Part shown: positions 18,943 through 28,166 of the stretch, one piece after another
Layout: each line of letters starts with the position of its first letter
Position numbering within the stretch: the stretch's first letter is position 1
Assembly (NCBI RefSeq): GCF_963676935.1
Contig: NZ_OY781470.1
Location: 372,001-436,000 of the forward strand
DNA: 64,000 bases
Direction: 5' to 3'
Source: Halarcobacter sp.
Lineage (GTDB): Bacteria; Campylobacterota; Campylobacteria; Campylobacterales; Arcobacteraceae
Made by a program: the position numbers and the translations under genes
Notes under the pieces: generated by a model
Told to the model about the DNA's origin: nothing
What the model saw: the letters and a program-made list of their open reading frames with translations, nothing else
Database searches by the model: none

Positions 18943-19684
18943 GATCTAATATTTGTTCTAAGAATAGTTTTAATCTATCCGATTGTGGATTTTCAAAGAA
19001 TTCAATAGGGGTATTCTCTTCTACAATTTGACCTGCATCCATAAAGATAACTCTATCAGCAACTTTTTTTGCAAATCCCATTTCATGAGTTACACAAACC
19101 ATAGTGATTCCATCTTCTGCTAACTCTGTCATTACATCCAAAACCTCCCCAATCATCTCTGGGTCAAGGGCAGCTGTAGGTTCATCAAATAACATAATAT
19201 CTGGATTACTACATAAACATCTAGCAATTGCAACTCTTTGTTGTTGTCCACCTGAGAGTTGATTTGGATATTTATGGGCTTGTTCAGCAATTTTAACTCT
19301 TTCTAAATAGTGCATTGCAGTTTCAATTGCTTCTTTTCTAGGTTTTTTTGATACCCAAGTTGGTGCTAGTACTAGGTTTTCTAAGATTGAAAGATGGGGA
19401 AAAAGATTAAAGTGTTGAAAAACCATCCCCACATGTTTTCTAACTTCTCTAATCCTTTTAACATCTTCAGTAAGTTGTAATCCTTTTACATAAATCTCAC
19501 CTTCTTGAAAAGGTTCAAGTCTATTTATACATCTAATAGTAGTAGATTTACCAGAACCAGAAGGTCCACAAATTACAACTCTTTCACCTTTTTTAACTTT
19601 TAAGTTAACATCTTTTAGTACATGAAAGTCCCCATACCATTTGTTAACTTGATTCATTTCAATCATATATTCTAAATTACTCAT
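18938..19684 (-). CDS. aapP: Polar amino-acid ABC transporter, ATP-binding protein
   Basis: The 248-residue ATPase of an amino-acid importer of the Aap/Bzt type. Walker A is GPSGSGKST, the Q-loop [10 protein letters not shown], the signature [13 protein letters not shown], Walker [14 protein letters not shown] and the H-loop CVTHEMGFA. The frame is open to 19741, but ATG 19684 has an AGGA site seven bases upstream and gives the usual N-terminus. That leaves a 13-base gap after the upstream permease gene. It is the last gene of the aapJQMP cluster. Confidence 0.94.
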   Translation of the reverse strand: MSNLEYMIEMNQVNKWYGDFHVLKDVNLKVKKGERVVICGPSGSGKSTTIRCINRLEPFQEGEIYVKGLQLTEDVKRIREVRKHVGMVFQHFNLFPHLSILENLVLAPTWVSKKPRKEAIETAMHYLERVKIAEQAHKYPNQLSGGQQQRVAIARCLCSNPDIMLFDEPTAALDPEMIGEVLDVMTELAEDGITMVCVTHEMGFAKKVADRVIFMDAGQIVEENTPIEFFENPQSDRLKLFLEQILDH

Positions 19685-19697
19685 TATTTTTCCTATC

Positions 19698-20774
19698 TTA
19701 TCTATGGTTTGTATTAAATTTATTTTCAATTGATTTCGCATATTTAGACATGCTAAAACAAATTATCCAGTAAATAAAGGTTATAAAAACATAACCCTCC
19801 GTTTCAAATCCAAGCCAGTTTGCATCGGTTGTTGTTAAAGTAACCATAGCAAGTAGGTCAAATAATCCAATAATCAATACAAGTGTTGTATCTTTAAATA
19901 AGGAAATAAAAGCACCTACAATATTTGGAATTGAGATTTTTAACGCCTGAGGTAAAATAATTAACCCCATTGATTGCCAATATGATAAAGCCATTGAATC
20001 TGCTGCCTCATATTGACCTTTAGGTATTGCTTGTAAACCACCCCTTACAACTTCAGCAATATAGGCTGATTGAAAAAGTGTAATACCTATTAAAGCCCTT
20101 AAAAGTTTATCAAAATCGACCCCTTCTGGAAAAAACAGAGGCAAAATTACTGATGACATAAATAATAAAGTAATTAAAGGAACACCTCTAATAAACTCAA
20201 TATACATAATAGAAAGTGACCTAATAATAGGCATTCTAGATTGTCTTCCTAATGCAAATAAAATACCTATTGGAAAAGATGCAACAATACCAACTGAGGC
20301 AACAACAATTGTAAGTAAAAGTCCACCCCATTTTGTAGTTGGTACAACATTTAGACCAAATCCACCATAAATTAAGAAAAATGAAACAATTGGAAATAGG
20401 GCAATAATTGCAAATTTAACTTTTGTGGGCACTTTCTTAAATATTAGAATACTTATAACAAAAATTGCAAGTATTAAATTTGGTCTCCATTGTTCTGCAT
20501 GGGGATAAAAACCATAAATAAATTGATTGAATTTTTCATAAATAAATATCCATCTTGCACCATCACCCGTTATCTCCTCTTTTGTACCACTCCAAGTTGC
20601 ATCAAAGATTAACCAGTTAAATAGTGGAGGTAATATCATATAAAGTATATAAAGTGATATTAAAGTAAGAATTGTACTTGTGACATCAGAAAATAAATTT
20701 TCTTTTAACCATTTTTCAAACCCTTTTGCACCTGAAGGAGCAGGTCTAGCTTCTTTTTTTTCATAAATTGCCAT
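19698..20774 (-). CDS. aapM: Polar amino-acid ABC transporter permease AapM
   Basis: A 358-residue inner-membrane permease with an N-terminal cytoplasmic stretch, a long periplasmic insertion after the first membrane segment, and a C-terminal HisM-type domain. The coupling loop that contacts AapP reads [24 protein letters not shown]. Its size and layout match AapM of general L-amino-acid transporters. Its ATG overlaps the stop of aapQ (TAATG), so the two permeases are co-translated and probably form a heterodimer. Confidence 0.92.
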   Translation of the reverse strand: MAIYEKKEARPAPSGAKGFEKWLKENLFSDVTSTILTLISLYILYMILPPLFNWLIFDATWSGTKEEITGDGARWIFIYEKFNQFIYGFYPHAEQWRPNLILAIFVISILIFKKVPTKVKFAIIALFPIVSFFLIYGGFGLNVVPTTKWGGLLLTIVVASVGIVASFPIGILFALGRQSRMPIIRSLSIMYIEFIRGVPLITLLFMSSVILPLFFPEGVDFDKLLRALIGITLFQSAYIAEVVRGGLQAIPKGQYEAADSMALSYWQSMGLIILPQALKISIPNIVGAFISLFKDTTLVLIIGLFDLLAMVTLTTTDANWLGFETEGYVFITFIYWIICFSMSKYAKSIENKFNTNHR

Positions 20775-21958
20775 TATCTCTCCTTTATCTGCATTTTAGA
20801 ATTAATGTAGTTCATTAGTAGTGAAATGGCAATACTTAGGGTTAAATATACAGCCATTGTCATCAAAATAATCTCTATAGCTTGTCCAACCTGATTTAAT
20901 GAAGTCCCAGCAAAAATTGTTACAAGTTCTGGGTATCCAATTGCAGTGGCTAATGATGAGTTTTTTGTTAAATTCAAATATTGATTAATAACAGGTGGAA
21001 TAATAACTCTTAATGCTTGGGGAAGCACAACTTTTTTTAATATTATATGGTCTTTTAAACCTAACGCGTGTGCGGCTTCTTTTTGACCATTAGGAACAGC
21101 TTCAATACCAGCTCTTACAGCTTCAGCAATATAAGTAGCAGTATAAATACTTAAAGCAAATGAAAGGGCAAGAAGTTCAGGAATCATTGACCAACCACCT
21201 TTAAAGTTAAAACCTTTTAAAGCGGGATAGTCTAATGTTGCTGGCATGCCACTAACAAAAAATACAATTGTTGGAGCTAAAATTAAAATAGCTAGTGAAG
21301 TTGTAATTATTGGAAACTCTTCACCTGTTTCATCATGCTTTTTCTTTGACCATTTTGCTAAAAATATTACAGCAACAATGGCAAGTATAAAAGCAATAAA
21401 TACTGCAATAAATCCACTTTCTAAAACAGGACTAGGTATATAAAGTCCTCTGTTATTTAGGAATATAGTGTCTAAATATGAAAAAGATTGTCTAGGGCTT
21501 GGGAGTGAGGCCAATACAACATTGTACCAAAAAAGTATTTGTAGTAATATAGGAATATTTCTAAAAGTTTCAACATATACCATAGATAATTTTGAAATCA
21601 TCCAGTTCTTTGATAGTCTTCCAATACCAACTAATAATCCAATTATAGTGGCAAAAAAGATACTAATACCAGATACTAAAATAGTATTAAGAAGTCCAAT
21701 TATAAAAACTTTTCCATGTGAATCTGATTCATCATATTCAATTAATGATTGAATAATACCAAATCCAGCTTCACTTCCTAAAAAGTCAAATCCTGTATTA
21801 ATCCCACGTTTTTCGATGTTTATAAACATATTATTTAAAACAAAATATGTAAATAAAAATATACCAGCTAATGCCAATATTTGATATATTATTGCCCTGT
21901 TTTCAGGGTTATTGTAAAAAGCTACATTGGCTTGTGGCTTTTTTCTATTTTTTGTCAT
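20774..21958 (-). CDS. aapQ: Polar amino-acid ABC transporter permease AapQ
   Basis: A 394-residue permease, the first of the pair. Features typical of AapQ are the N-terminal membrane segment, the GFDFLGSEAGFGI region, a large insertion between membrane segments, and the coupling loop EAVRAGIEAVPNGQKEAAHALGL. Together with AapM and AapP it imports amino acids delivered by the periplasmic protein encoded upstream at 22084. A strong terminator hairpin lies between aapJ and this gene, so its expression probably depends on read-through. Confidence 0.93.
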   Translation of the reverse strand: MTKNRKKPQANVAFYNNPENRAIIYQILALAGIFLFTYFVLNNMFINIEKRGINTGFDFLGSEAGFGIIQSLIEYDESDSHGKVFIIGLLNTILVSGISIFFATIIGLLVGIGRLSKNWMISKLSMVYVETFRNIPILLQILFWYNVVLASLPSPRQSFSYLDTIFLNNRGLYIPSPVLESGFIAVFIAFILAIVAVIFLAKWSKKKHDETGEEFPIITTSLAILILAPTIVFFVSGMPATLDYPALKGFNFKGGWSMIPELLALSFALSIYTATYIAEAVRAGIEAVPNGQKEAAHALGLKDHIILKKVVLPQALRVIIPPVINQYLNLTKNSSLATAIGYPELVTIFAGTSLNQVGQAIEIILMTMAVYLTLSIAISLLMNYINSKMQIKER

Positions 21959-22033
21959 TTCTCAACCTTAAAACGATTCTTAAAAAGAATCTAGTTTTTT
22001 AAATGTTTAAAAGTAAATAAGTACTTTCACAAA

Positions 22034-22060
22034 AAAAGGGGAAGTGAATCTTCCCCTTTT
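22034..22060 (-). terminator. Partial terminator between aapJ and the permease genes
   Basis: On the minus strand an 11-bp perfect stem (AAAAGGGGAAG and its complement, 5-base loop) runs into seven T residues. It lies 24 bases after the aapJ stop and ahead of aapQ. This placement usually lets the binding protein be made in large excess over the membrane complex. Confidence 0.8.
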
Positions 22061-22083
22061 GAAATTAATCCAAATAATTTAGA

Positions 22084-23100
22084 TTATCTAATTGGTGCTC
22101 CATATTGAAGACCACCATCTTTCCATAGTGAATTTAACCCTCTATTAATTTTAAGAGGAGAATCTTTACCTACATTTCTATCAAAAATTTCTCCGTAGTT
22201 ACCTACTTGTTTGATAATATTGTATGCCCATTTTGGATCTAAACCTAAGTTTTTACCAATATCACCAGAAACACCTAAAAGTCTTTTGATTGATGGGTTT
22301 TTAGATTTTAACATCTCATCTACATTTGTAGAATTTACACCTAACTCTTCAGCATTTAACATTGCAATATGAGTCCATTTAACAATATTAAACCAAACAT
22401 CATCACCTTGTCTTACAACTGGCCCTAAAGGCTCTTTTGAAATAATTTCAGGTAAAACAATTGCAGAATCAGGATCTTTTAAAGTTGTTCTTAATCCATA
22501 TAATTGAGAAGCATCAGAAGTTAAAGCATCACATCTACCAGCTTGGAAACCTTCGATTGATTGTGCTGATGTATCATAAGTAATTGGCTTATAATCCATT
22601 TTATTTGCTTTAAAGTAATCAGTTAAATTTAGTTCAGTCGTTGTACCAGCTTGGATACAAAAAGTTGCTCCATCTAACTCTTTAGCAGAAGTTACTCCTA
22701 AATCTTTTTTTACTAAAAAACCTTGACCATCATAATAGTTTACACCAGTAAAGTTTAATCCTAAAGATGTATCTCTTGTTGCTGTCCAAGTAGTATTTCT
22801 AGCTAAAACATCAACTTCACCACTTGATAAAGCAGTAAATCTCTCTTTAGCATTTAAGTGAGCATATTTAACTTTTGAAGCATCGCCTAATACAGCGGCT
22901 GCAACAGCTCTACATAAATCAACATCTAACCCTTTCCACACACCTTTTGAATCTGGTGAAGCAAATCCTGGAAGACCAGTATTAAGACCACAACTTAGAA
23001 CACCGTTTTTCTTTGTAGATTCTAAAGTATCAGCCATTGATACCGTAGCAGCCATTGCTAGTGCAGCAAGACTTAAAGAGGCAGTTTTTAGTAATTTCAT
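22084..23100 (-). CDS. aapJ: General L-amino-acid-binding periplasmic protein
   Basis: The 338-residue substrate-binding protein of the importer. A signal peptide (residues 1 to about 23, ending VSMA) is followed by a family 3 binding fold. Motifs include VLSCGLNTGLPGF, GLDVDLCRAVAAAVLGD and TFCIQAGTTTELNL, which match the AapJ/BztA group with broad L-amino-acid specificity. It is the first gene of the cluster with its own promoter. It is followed by a strong terminator and then by the permease and ATPase genes. Confidence 0.94.
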   Translation of the reverse strand: MKLLKTASLSLAALAMAATVSMADTLESTKKNGVLSCGLNTGLPGFASPDSKGVWKGLDVDLCRAVAAAVLGDASKVKYAHLNAKERFTALSSGEVDVLARNTTWTATRDTSLGLNFTGVNYYDGQGFLVKKDLGVTSAKELDGATFCIQAGTTTELNLTDYFKANKMDYKPITYDTSAQSIEGFQAGRCDALTSDASQLYGLRTTLKDPDSAIVLPEIISKEPLGPVVRQGDDVWFNIVKWTHIAMLNAEELGVNSTNVDEMLKSKNPSIKRLLGVSGDIGKNLGLDPKWAYNIIKQVGNYGEIFDRNVGKDSPLKINRGLNSLWKDGGLQYGAPIR

Positions 23101-23130
23101 ATTTATTCCTTTTTTTGGTTTGGAGTTACT

Positions 23131-23136
23131 ATTATA
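23131..23136 (-). promoter_or_regulatory. Probable -10 box for aapJ
   Basis: On the minus strand TATAAT (reverse complement of 23131-23136) lies 30 bases before the aapJ ATG. An AAAGGA ribosome site follows between the two. The rest of the 223-base gap to 23323 shows nothing else I can support. Confidence 0.5.
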
Positions 23137-23323
23137 TATATTAAATATAGCAACTAAATAGCAATTACTATTATAGAAGAAAAAAATGAAACTTTTTTGT
23201 AATAATTTGTATAATTTATATGCAATTTATAATGTTTATTCTAAATATAAATTATTTTAGGTGTTTTTCTGAAAGTTAATAAATATCAAATATAGTTTCA
23301 GGATATATAAAAAATTTTAAACT

Positions 23324-24058
23324 TTATTCAAACCATTTTAATTGTTCTCTTAATTTTACAACTTCTCCTATTATTATAATTGATGGAGAAACAGCATCTT
23401 TAGATTTATCTACAATATCTTCAAGAGTTCCTATAATAACCTTTTGTTTATTTGTTGTACCATTTGAGATTATAGCACATGGATAATCTTTAGATTTCCC
23501 AACTTCTAGAAGTTTTGTAACTATCAAACTAATATTGTGTAAACCCATTAAAAAAATTATGGTTTCATCTTCTATAAATGATTTCCAATTTATATCTGCT
23601 ATATTGTCACTACTTTTTCTATGTCCAGTAACAACTCTAAAAGATGGAGTAATTCCTCTATTTGTTACAGGTATTCCAGCATAAGCAGGAACAGAAATAG
23701 CTGAGGTTACACCAGGAATAATTTCAAATTTGATATTTCTTTCTTTTAAATATAAGGCTTCTTCTCCCCCTCTACCAAATACAAAGGGATCACCACCTTT
23801 TAATCTTACGACAGTTTTATATTTTAATGCACATTGATATATTATTTCATTTATTTCATCTTGGGGAACTTTATGAAAACCTTTCTCTTTTCCTACAAAA
23901 ATAGTATTCGCATCTTTTTTTGCTTCTTTTAAAATTTCAGGATTAGCTAATTTATCATAAATTATTACATCAGCATTTTGTATAACCTTCAATGCTTTTA
24001 CTGTTAGAAGTTCGATATCTCCAGGTCCAGCACCTGTCAAATAAACTTTTGATTCCAT
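23324..24058 (-). CDS. cobA: Uroporphyrinogen-III C-methyltransferase
   Basis: Uses two SAM molecules to methylate uroporphyrinogen III to precorrin-2, the entry to sirohaem and cobalamin. The 244-residue protein begins with KVYLTGAGPGDIELLTVKA and contains VRLKGGDPFVFGRGGEE and GVTSAISVPAYAGIPVTNR, all classic for this enzyme. It is the single-domain form, without the CysG dehydrogenase/chelatase part. It is divergent from moaA across 162 bases that contain both promoters. Confidence 0.95.
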   Translation of the reverse strand: MESKVYLTGAGPGDIELLTVKALKVIQNADVIIYDKLANPEILKEAKKDANTIFVGKEKGFHKVPQDEINEIIYQCALKYKTVVRLKGGDPFVFGRGGEEALYLKERNIKFEIIPGVTSAISVPAYAGIPVTNRGITPSFRVVTGHRKSSDNIADINWKSFIEDETIIFLMGLHNISLIVTKLLEVGKSKDYPCAIISNGTTNKQKVIIGTLEDIVDKSKDAVSPSIIIIGEVVKLREQLKWFE

Positions 24059-24220
24059 GCATACTCTTTTTTAGTGGAAGTATATCTAAAGAATTTTTCA
24101 AAACTTTTAATTTCAAGGTTAATTTGTTTACAAAATTTAACTTTTAAATTATTATGTTAAATTTCATATGATTTAAGTATTTTTATATTAAGCTAACAAA
24201 ATTTTTTTAAGGTTGTATAT

Positions 24221-25183
24221 ATGTTGATTGATGGGCATGGAAGAAAAGTAGATTATCTAAGAGTATCTGTAACAGAAAGATGTAATTTTAGATGTCAATA
24301 TTGTATGCCTGAAAAACCTTTTTCTTGGGTACCAAGAGAAGAACTGTTATCTTATGAAGAGTTATTTGAATTTATAAAAGTTTCAATTGATGAGGGTGTA
24401 AAGAAAGTTAGAATTACTGGAGGTGAACCCTTATTAAGAGAAGGGCTTGATAATTTTATAAAAATGATTTCAACTTATAAAAATGATATTGATTTAGCTT
24501 TAACAACTAATGGGTTTCTTTTGCCAAAAACTGCCCAAAAACTTGCTGATGCTGGGTTGAAAAGAATAAATGTATCTTTAGATTCATTAAAACCTGATGT
24601 AGCTGCTAAAGTAGCACAAAAAGATGTTTTAAAAACAGTATTAAAAGGTATTCAAGCAGCAGATGATGCAGGACTTAAAATAAAAATTAATTGTGTACCA
24701 ATGAAAGGTATAAATGATAATGAACTTGTTGAGATAATAGATTTCTGTAAAGAAAAAGGGTATCAAGTTAGATTTATCGAATATATGGAAAATGACCATG
24801 CAAGTGAATATGCAAAAGGGCTTAATTCTTTAGAGATTCAAGAGCTTATAAAAAAAAGTTATAACTTTGAAAAATTAGAAAGGGAAGGTTCTTCTCCCTC
24901 TCAAGAATATAAATTAGAAGATGGATATGTATTTGGTATTATTGAACCTCATAAGGATGATTTCTGTGCTACTTGCAATAGAATAAGACTTACTGCAAGC
25001 GGAGTTTTAATACCATGTTTATATTATGAAGATGCTCAAAGTATAAAAGAAGCAATAAAAGAAAAAGATATACCAAAAGCTGTTGCAATTTTAAAAGATG
25101 TTTTAGCAAATAAACCAGAAAAAAATAGATGGACAGAAGATTCTGAGGTTTCAGCTAGAGCTTTTTATGAGACTGGGGGTTGA
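24221..25183 (+). CDS. moaA: GTP 3',8-cyclase of molybdenum cofactor synthesis
   Basis: A radical SAM enzyme that starts molybdopterin synthesis by cyclising GTP. The 320-residue protein has the SAM cluster motif with C21, C25 and C28 (CNFRCQYC), the [11 protein letters not shown] segment, and a C-terminal cluster motif [14 protein letters not shown] plus a later Cys. It ends in the double glycine (ETGG) that is catalytically needed in MoaA. ATG 24221 follows AAGG by eight bases. Its stop is one base from the end of the convergent gene at 25185. Confidence 0.96.
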   Translation: MLIDGHGRKVDYLRVSVTERCNFRCQYCMPEKPFSWVPREELLSYEELFEFIKVSIDEGVKKVRITGGEPLLREGLDNFIKMISTYKNDIDLALTTNGFLLPKTAQKLADAGLKRINVSLDSLKPDVAAKVAQKDVLKTVLKGIQAADDAGLKIKINCVPMKGINDNELVEIIDFCKEKGYQVRFIEYMENDHASEYAKGLNSLEIQELIKKSYNFEKLEREGSSPSQEYKLEDGYVFGIIEPHKDDFCATCNRIRLTASGVLIPCLYYEDAQSIKEAIKEKDIPKAVAILKDVLANKPEKNRWTEDSEVSARAFYETGG

Positions 25184-25184
25184 T

Positions 25185-25997
25185 TTAAAATCCTATCTTT
25201 TGTCTTCCCATCTCTTTTAACATTTTTAATTCCTCTTTTCTTTTTACTTTATAAAATTCTATAAAGTATCCAAAAGCATTTGAACGTAAATAAATATAAG
25301 AGTTTTTATTGTTTTCATTTCTTATTAAATATTCGTTATTTGCATTTTTCTCAATTATTTTGTATTCACTATATAAAGATTCAAGTTGTATTCTAAGAGA
25401 TAAAAACTCTTTTTTATTTTTAGAAATAACTCCAATATAATAAAAATCTCCATCGTTTTTAGAAAACTTTTGTTCTTTAAAGGTATCAATATTTTCTTCA
25501 TTAAGAAGTTTTGCAAATTTGATATCTTGTTCATGACCAAGATTGTTATTTAATAAATATCTACACATATGTTCAGCTTTTTTTAGTCCCAAATCATAGA
25601 TCATCCCGTCAGTTAATTCTATTTCTGAATTATCTTTTAATACAAATGTCAATGTAAATTTTGAATATATATTCCCTGTCAAATAATTAACTTCTGTTCT
25701 AACTTCATCAATTTCATCTCTATTTACACAAATCTTTTTTTGAAGTTTTTTATTGTCAAATATTTCCCAACAAACCTCTTTTTCAGTGATTTTAAAATGT
25801 ATGGTTCTTTTTACTATTAAGACATAAATAAATGACGCTATTTGAAATGAACATAAAGCAACAGAAACAATAAATAAAATTGTGTATATTGTTTCTCCTG
25901 TAATATATCCTTGATACATTACCAAAGCAAAAAGTGAAAACGCTGTTAACATGAAGAGTTTATATATAAACCCTTTTTCTAAAACATAAATTTGCAT
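25185..25997 (-). CDS. Membrane-anchored protein of unknown function
   Basis: I do not recognise this 270-residue protein. Two hydrophobic segments lie near the N-terminus (about residues 11-30 and 36-62). A soluble part starting RTIHFKITEKEVCWEI follows, with alternating strands that resemble a bacterial PH-type domain (about 68-150). The remaining 120 residues are charged. It is the second gene of a pair with 26012-26650; the spacing of 14 bases suggests one transcript. It is not an obvious enzyme. Confidence 0.68.
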   Translation of the reverse strand: MQIYVLEKGFIYKLFMLTAFSLFALVMYQGYITGETIYTILFIVSVALCSFQIASFIYVLIVKRTIHFKITEKEVCWEIFDNKKLQKKICVNRDEIDEVRTEVNYLTGNIYSKFTLTFVLKDNSEIELTDGMIYDLGLKKAEHMCRYLLNNNLGHEQDIKFAKLLNEENIDTFKEQKFSKNDGDFYYIGVISKNKKEFLSLRIQLESLYSEYKIIEKNANNEYLIRNENNKNSYIYLRSNAFGYFIEFYKVKRKEELKMLKEMGRQKIGF

Positions 25998-26011
25998 AAA
26001 TTAACTACCTT

Positions 26012-26650
26012 TTATATATAAGCAGTTAGAAGTTTATCATTTTTATTATTAGTCTCTAAATTATTCTTGAAGTGTTCTACGCTGTTTTTAAATAATAACT
26101 CTTGATGAGTAGTTGAAATTGAGATTATTTTTTCTTTTGTATCCTCTTTTCTTCTCTTAAAATCAGATTTATTGCTATTTTTAAATTCTCTTTTATCTTT
26201 TTTAAATTTATTACAAAAAAGATTTTTTTCAAGAAGAAAAATTAAAGAGTATATCTCTTCTTTTGATGTTTTTTGATCCTGGTTTAGATCAGTTTTTAGC
26301 CAAAATAAAACCTTTATTAATTCATATGAGATATTGTTTATTAGATTTAACTCTTTTGAATATTCTATTAAATCTAATTCATCTATATTTAGCCATCTTT
26401 GTTTTAGAGTATTTGCATTTTTATTATATAAGGATTTGTTTTTAAGAAGATTTAAAAAGTTTTCAATGCCGAAAAATTCAATTCTTCTTTGTAAGTTTAC
26501 TGTTACACAATTCCAGATAGCAAAAAGTGAAAATGATAGTTTTTCAATATCAATTAATTCTTTTGCTTCTTTTATATTGTATATTTCTAACTCATCAAGA
26601 TAAAAAGAGGGATTATTTGGATTATTAATTAATTCTGGAACTTGACTCAT
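26012..26650 (-). CDS. Cytoplasmic helical protein of unknown function
   Basis: A 212-residue protein with no signal peptide, no membrane segment and no motif I know. The first 140 residues look alpha-helical, with evenly spaced Leu/Ile and Glu/Lys. A short, very basic patch follows (about 150-170, KKDKREFKNSNKSDFKRRK) and could bind nucleic acid or membrane. Its ATG follows a GGAG site. It is transcribed just ahead of the membrane protein at 25185-25997, and the pair may work together. Confidence 0.65.
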   Translation of the reverse strand: MSQVPELINNPNNPSFYLDELEIYNIKEAKELIDIEKLSFSLFAIWNCVTVNLQRRIEFFGIENFLNLLKNKSLYNKNANTLKQRWLNIDELDLIEYSKELNLINNISYELIKVLFWLKTDLNQDQKTSKEEIYSLIFLLEKNLFCNKFKKDKREFKNSNKSDFKRRKEDTKEKIISISTTHQELLFKNSVEHFKNNLETNNKNDKLLTAYI

Positions 26651-26753
26651 AATCTCTCCTTTTCTTTAGATTAGTTTAAACTTTTATAAAATTGTAACAA
26701 AATTTTCTAATTTTTGCAAGGAAAAATTTTTTTTATAAAATTTTTTATAAAGT

Positions 26754-26843
26754 TTATTTTGGTTTTCTTATGTAAAAGTCTTGTGAGTAGTCAATTCCTA
26801 GTTTATTTGGTGTTGATTTTATAAACATTAAGTACTTTTTCAT
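26754..26843 (-). pseudogene. Relic of an EAL-domain C-terminus
   Basis: A 29-codon frame on the minus strand ends LGIDYSQDFYIRKPK. This closely matches the conserved end of the two EAL proteins in this window (LGVDYSQGYYFGKPEK and LEVDYVQGYYIGKPKK). Nothing upstream matches the rest of an EAL domain, because the ABC gene begins at once. I read it as the last piece of a deleted EAL gene or a small duplicated tail. It is too short for a functional domain. Confidence 0.6.
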
Positions 26844-26849
26844 ATGTTA

Positions 26850-27647
26850 TCAATTTATATTCTTTACATAATATCTATTATTTTCACAAGCAAGTTCAAT
26901 TTTAGAATCAAATATTTTTGAAATATTTTGAGAATTTAAAATATCTTCTTTTTTACCTTGTTTGTATATTGTTTTATTATAAATTAATGCAATATTATCA
27001 ATCTCTGGAAATACTTCTTCAAAATGGTGAGTAACAAGGATAATAGAGGAATACTTAGAAAGTTTTCTTATAATTTTTAAAAAACTGTCTTGAGCTTTTA
27101 TATCTAGTCCTACAGTTGGTTCATCTAAAATAAAAGCTTTTGGTTTATGAACAAGTGCTCGACCTATTACACATCTTCTTAATTGTCCTGTACTCATATG
27201 TTGAACTTTTTTATCTTTTATATCCAAAATTTCTAAAAACTCTAAAACCTCTAATGCTCTTTTGTATTGTTCTTCTGTAAAATCTTGGTGTTTAAAAATA
27301 CCGATTGAACTATAATATCCACTTAATATAACCTCATAAGCACTTAGATAATTGCCATGTTCACTAAAGTAGTTGTGTAAATCATTTGTGATAATTCCTA
27401 AGTTCTTCTTTAATTCAAAAATACTCCATATTTTTTGTCCAAAAAGTTCTTTTTTGAATTTATATTTTGTATTTGGGTATAAGTCATTTGAGATAAGTTT
27501 AATAAGGGTAGATTTACCACTTCCATTTTGACCTAGAATAGCCCAATGCTCACCAAGTTTGATTTGTAGATTGATATTTTCTAATACTGGTTTAACATTA
27601 TAACTTACATAAATATTTTCAAAATCAATAATTTTTTCATCCATCAT
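26850..27647 (-). CDS. ABC transporter ATP-binding protein, unlinked
   Basis: A 265-residue single ATPase. Walker A is GQNGSGKST, the signature MSTGQLRRCVIGRAL (a variant of LSGGQ), Walker B AFILDEPTVGLD and the H-loop VTHHFEEV. The long insert between Walker A and the signature (FSEHGNYLSAYEVILSGYYSSIGIF) is typical of the ModF/YlmA-like group, often annotated as iron- or molybdate-type ATPases. No permease or binding protein is adjacent, so the transported substrate, or whether it transports at all, is unknown. Two ATGs in a row are possible starts; the second has better spacing from AAGGA. Confidence 0.82.
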   Translation of the reverse strand: MMDEKIIDFENIYVSYNVKPVLENINLQIKLGEHWAILGQNGSGKSTLIKLISNDLYPNTKYKFKKELFGQKIWSIFELKKNLGIITNDLHNYFSEHGNYLSAYEVILSGYYSSIGIFKHQDFTEEQYKRALEVLEFLEILDIKDKKVQHMSTGQLRRCVIGRALVHKPKAFILDEPTVGLDIKAQDSFLKIIRKLSKYSSIILVTHHFEEVFPEIDNIALIYNKTIYKQGKKEDILNSQNISKIFDSKIELACENNRYYVKNIN

Positions 27648-27691
27648 ATATCCTTAATAATATTCCTTAAACTAAAATTAATATAAATTAG

Positions 27692-27697
27692 TATAAA
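27692..27697 (+). promoter_or_regulatory. Probable -10 region for rpsO
   Basis: A TATAAA box in the context GTATAAAATTCGCG precedes a GC-richer start region. It would give a leader of about 45 bases before the rpsO ATG. That is long enough for a regulatory fold, although I see no clear pseudoknot. Confidence 0.5.
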
Positions 27698-27751
27698 ATT
27701 CGCGTCCACTTAATTTTAGTGAGATTAATTATACCTATTAGGAGGTCTATT

Positions 27752-28024
27752 ATGGCTTTAGATCAGGAAGTAAAAGCAAGTATTATTGCAAAATACAGAA
27801 GAGATGAAAAAGATACAGGTTCTGCAGAAGTTCAAATTGCAGTATTAACAGAACAAATAAAAGTTTTAACTGAGCACTTAAAAACTAACAAAAAAGATCA
27901 CTCATCAAGATTAGGTCTTTTAAAAATGGTTGGTAAAAGAAAAAGACTTTTAGCATACTTAAGAAAAACTGATTATGCTAAATTTACTTCATTAGTTGCA
28001 GATTTAGGAATTAGAGCTAAATAA
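27752..28024 (+). CDS. rpsO: 30S ribosomal protein S15
   Basis: Binds 16S rRNA early in small-subunit assembly. The 90-residue protein has the family's normal size and motifs: [46 protein letters not shown] and the end LGIRAK. The frame is open from 27719, but ATG 27752 follows a strong GGAGG site by six bases and gives the standard N-terminus MALDQE. It is a single-gene unit with its own promoter and a strong terminator. Confidence 0.97.
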   Translation: MALDQEVKASIIAKYRRDEKDTGSAEVQIAVLTEQIKVLTEHLKTNKKDHSSRLGLLKMVGKRKRLLAYLRKTDYAKFTSLVADLGIRAK

Positions 28025-28044
28025 TTATTTTCTTTAATTATCTG

Positions 28045-28080
28045 AAAAAAGGTTGCAAGACTACTTGCAACCTTTTTTTT
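28045..28080 (+). terminator. Rho-independent terminator of rpsO
   Basis: GGTTGCAAG (28051-28059) pairs with CTTGCAACC (28064-28072) over a 4-base loop. It is extended by an A-run before and an eight-T run after. This is the clearest terminator in the window. Confidence 0.9.
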
Positions 28081-28166
28081 TAATAAAGAATCAAATTAAT
28101 TTACAAAAATAATCAAATTTAATAATTATTCTTGTAAAATAGAAAAATTTAAAATTTAGGAAATTT

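Noticed and set aside
23101-23323. Possible small RNA or riboswitch upstream of aapJ
   Set aside because: Only a -10 box and AT-rich sequence are visible, with no stable stem or conserved motif.
26263-26603. Two plus-strand frames opposite the gene at 26012-26650
   Set aside because: They show no ribosome site and Phe/Leu-rich shadow composition; the minus-strand frame is longer, has a GGAG site and is paired with a following gene.
26850-27647. Assigning the lone ABC ATPase to iron or molybdate uptake
   Set aside because: The family resemblance is general, and no permease or binding protein gene is adjacent.
27698-27751. S15-type autoregulatory pseudoknot in the rpsO leader
   Set aside because: I could not find convincing paired stems that include the ribosome site; the leader is short.
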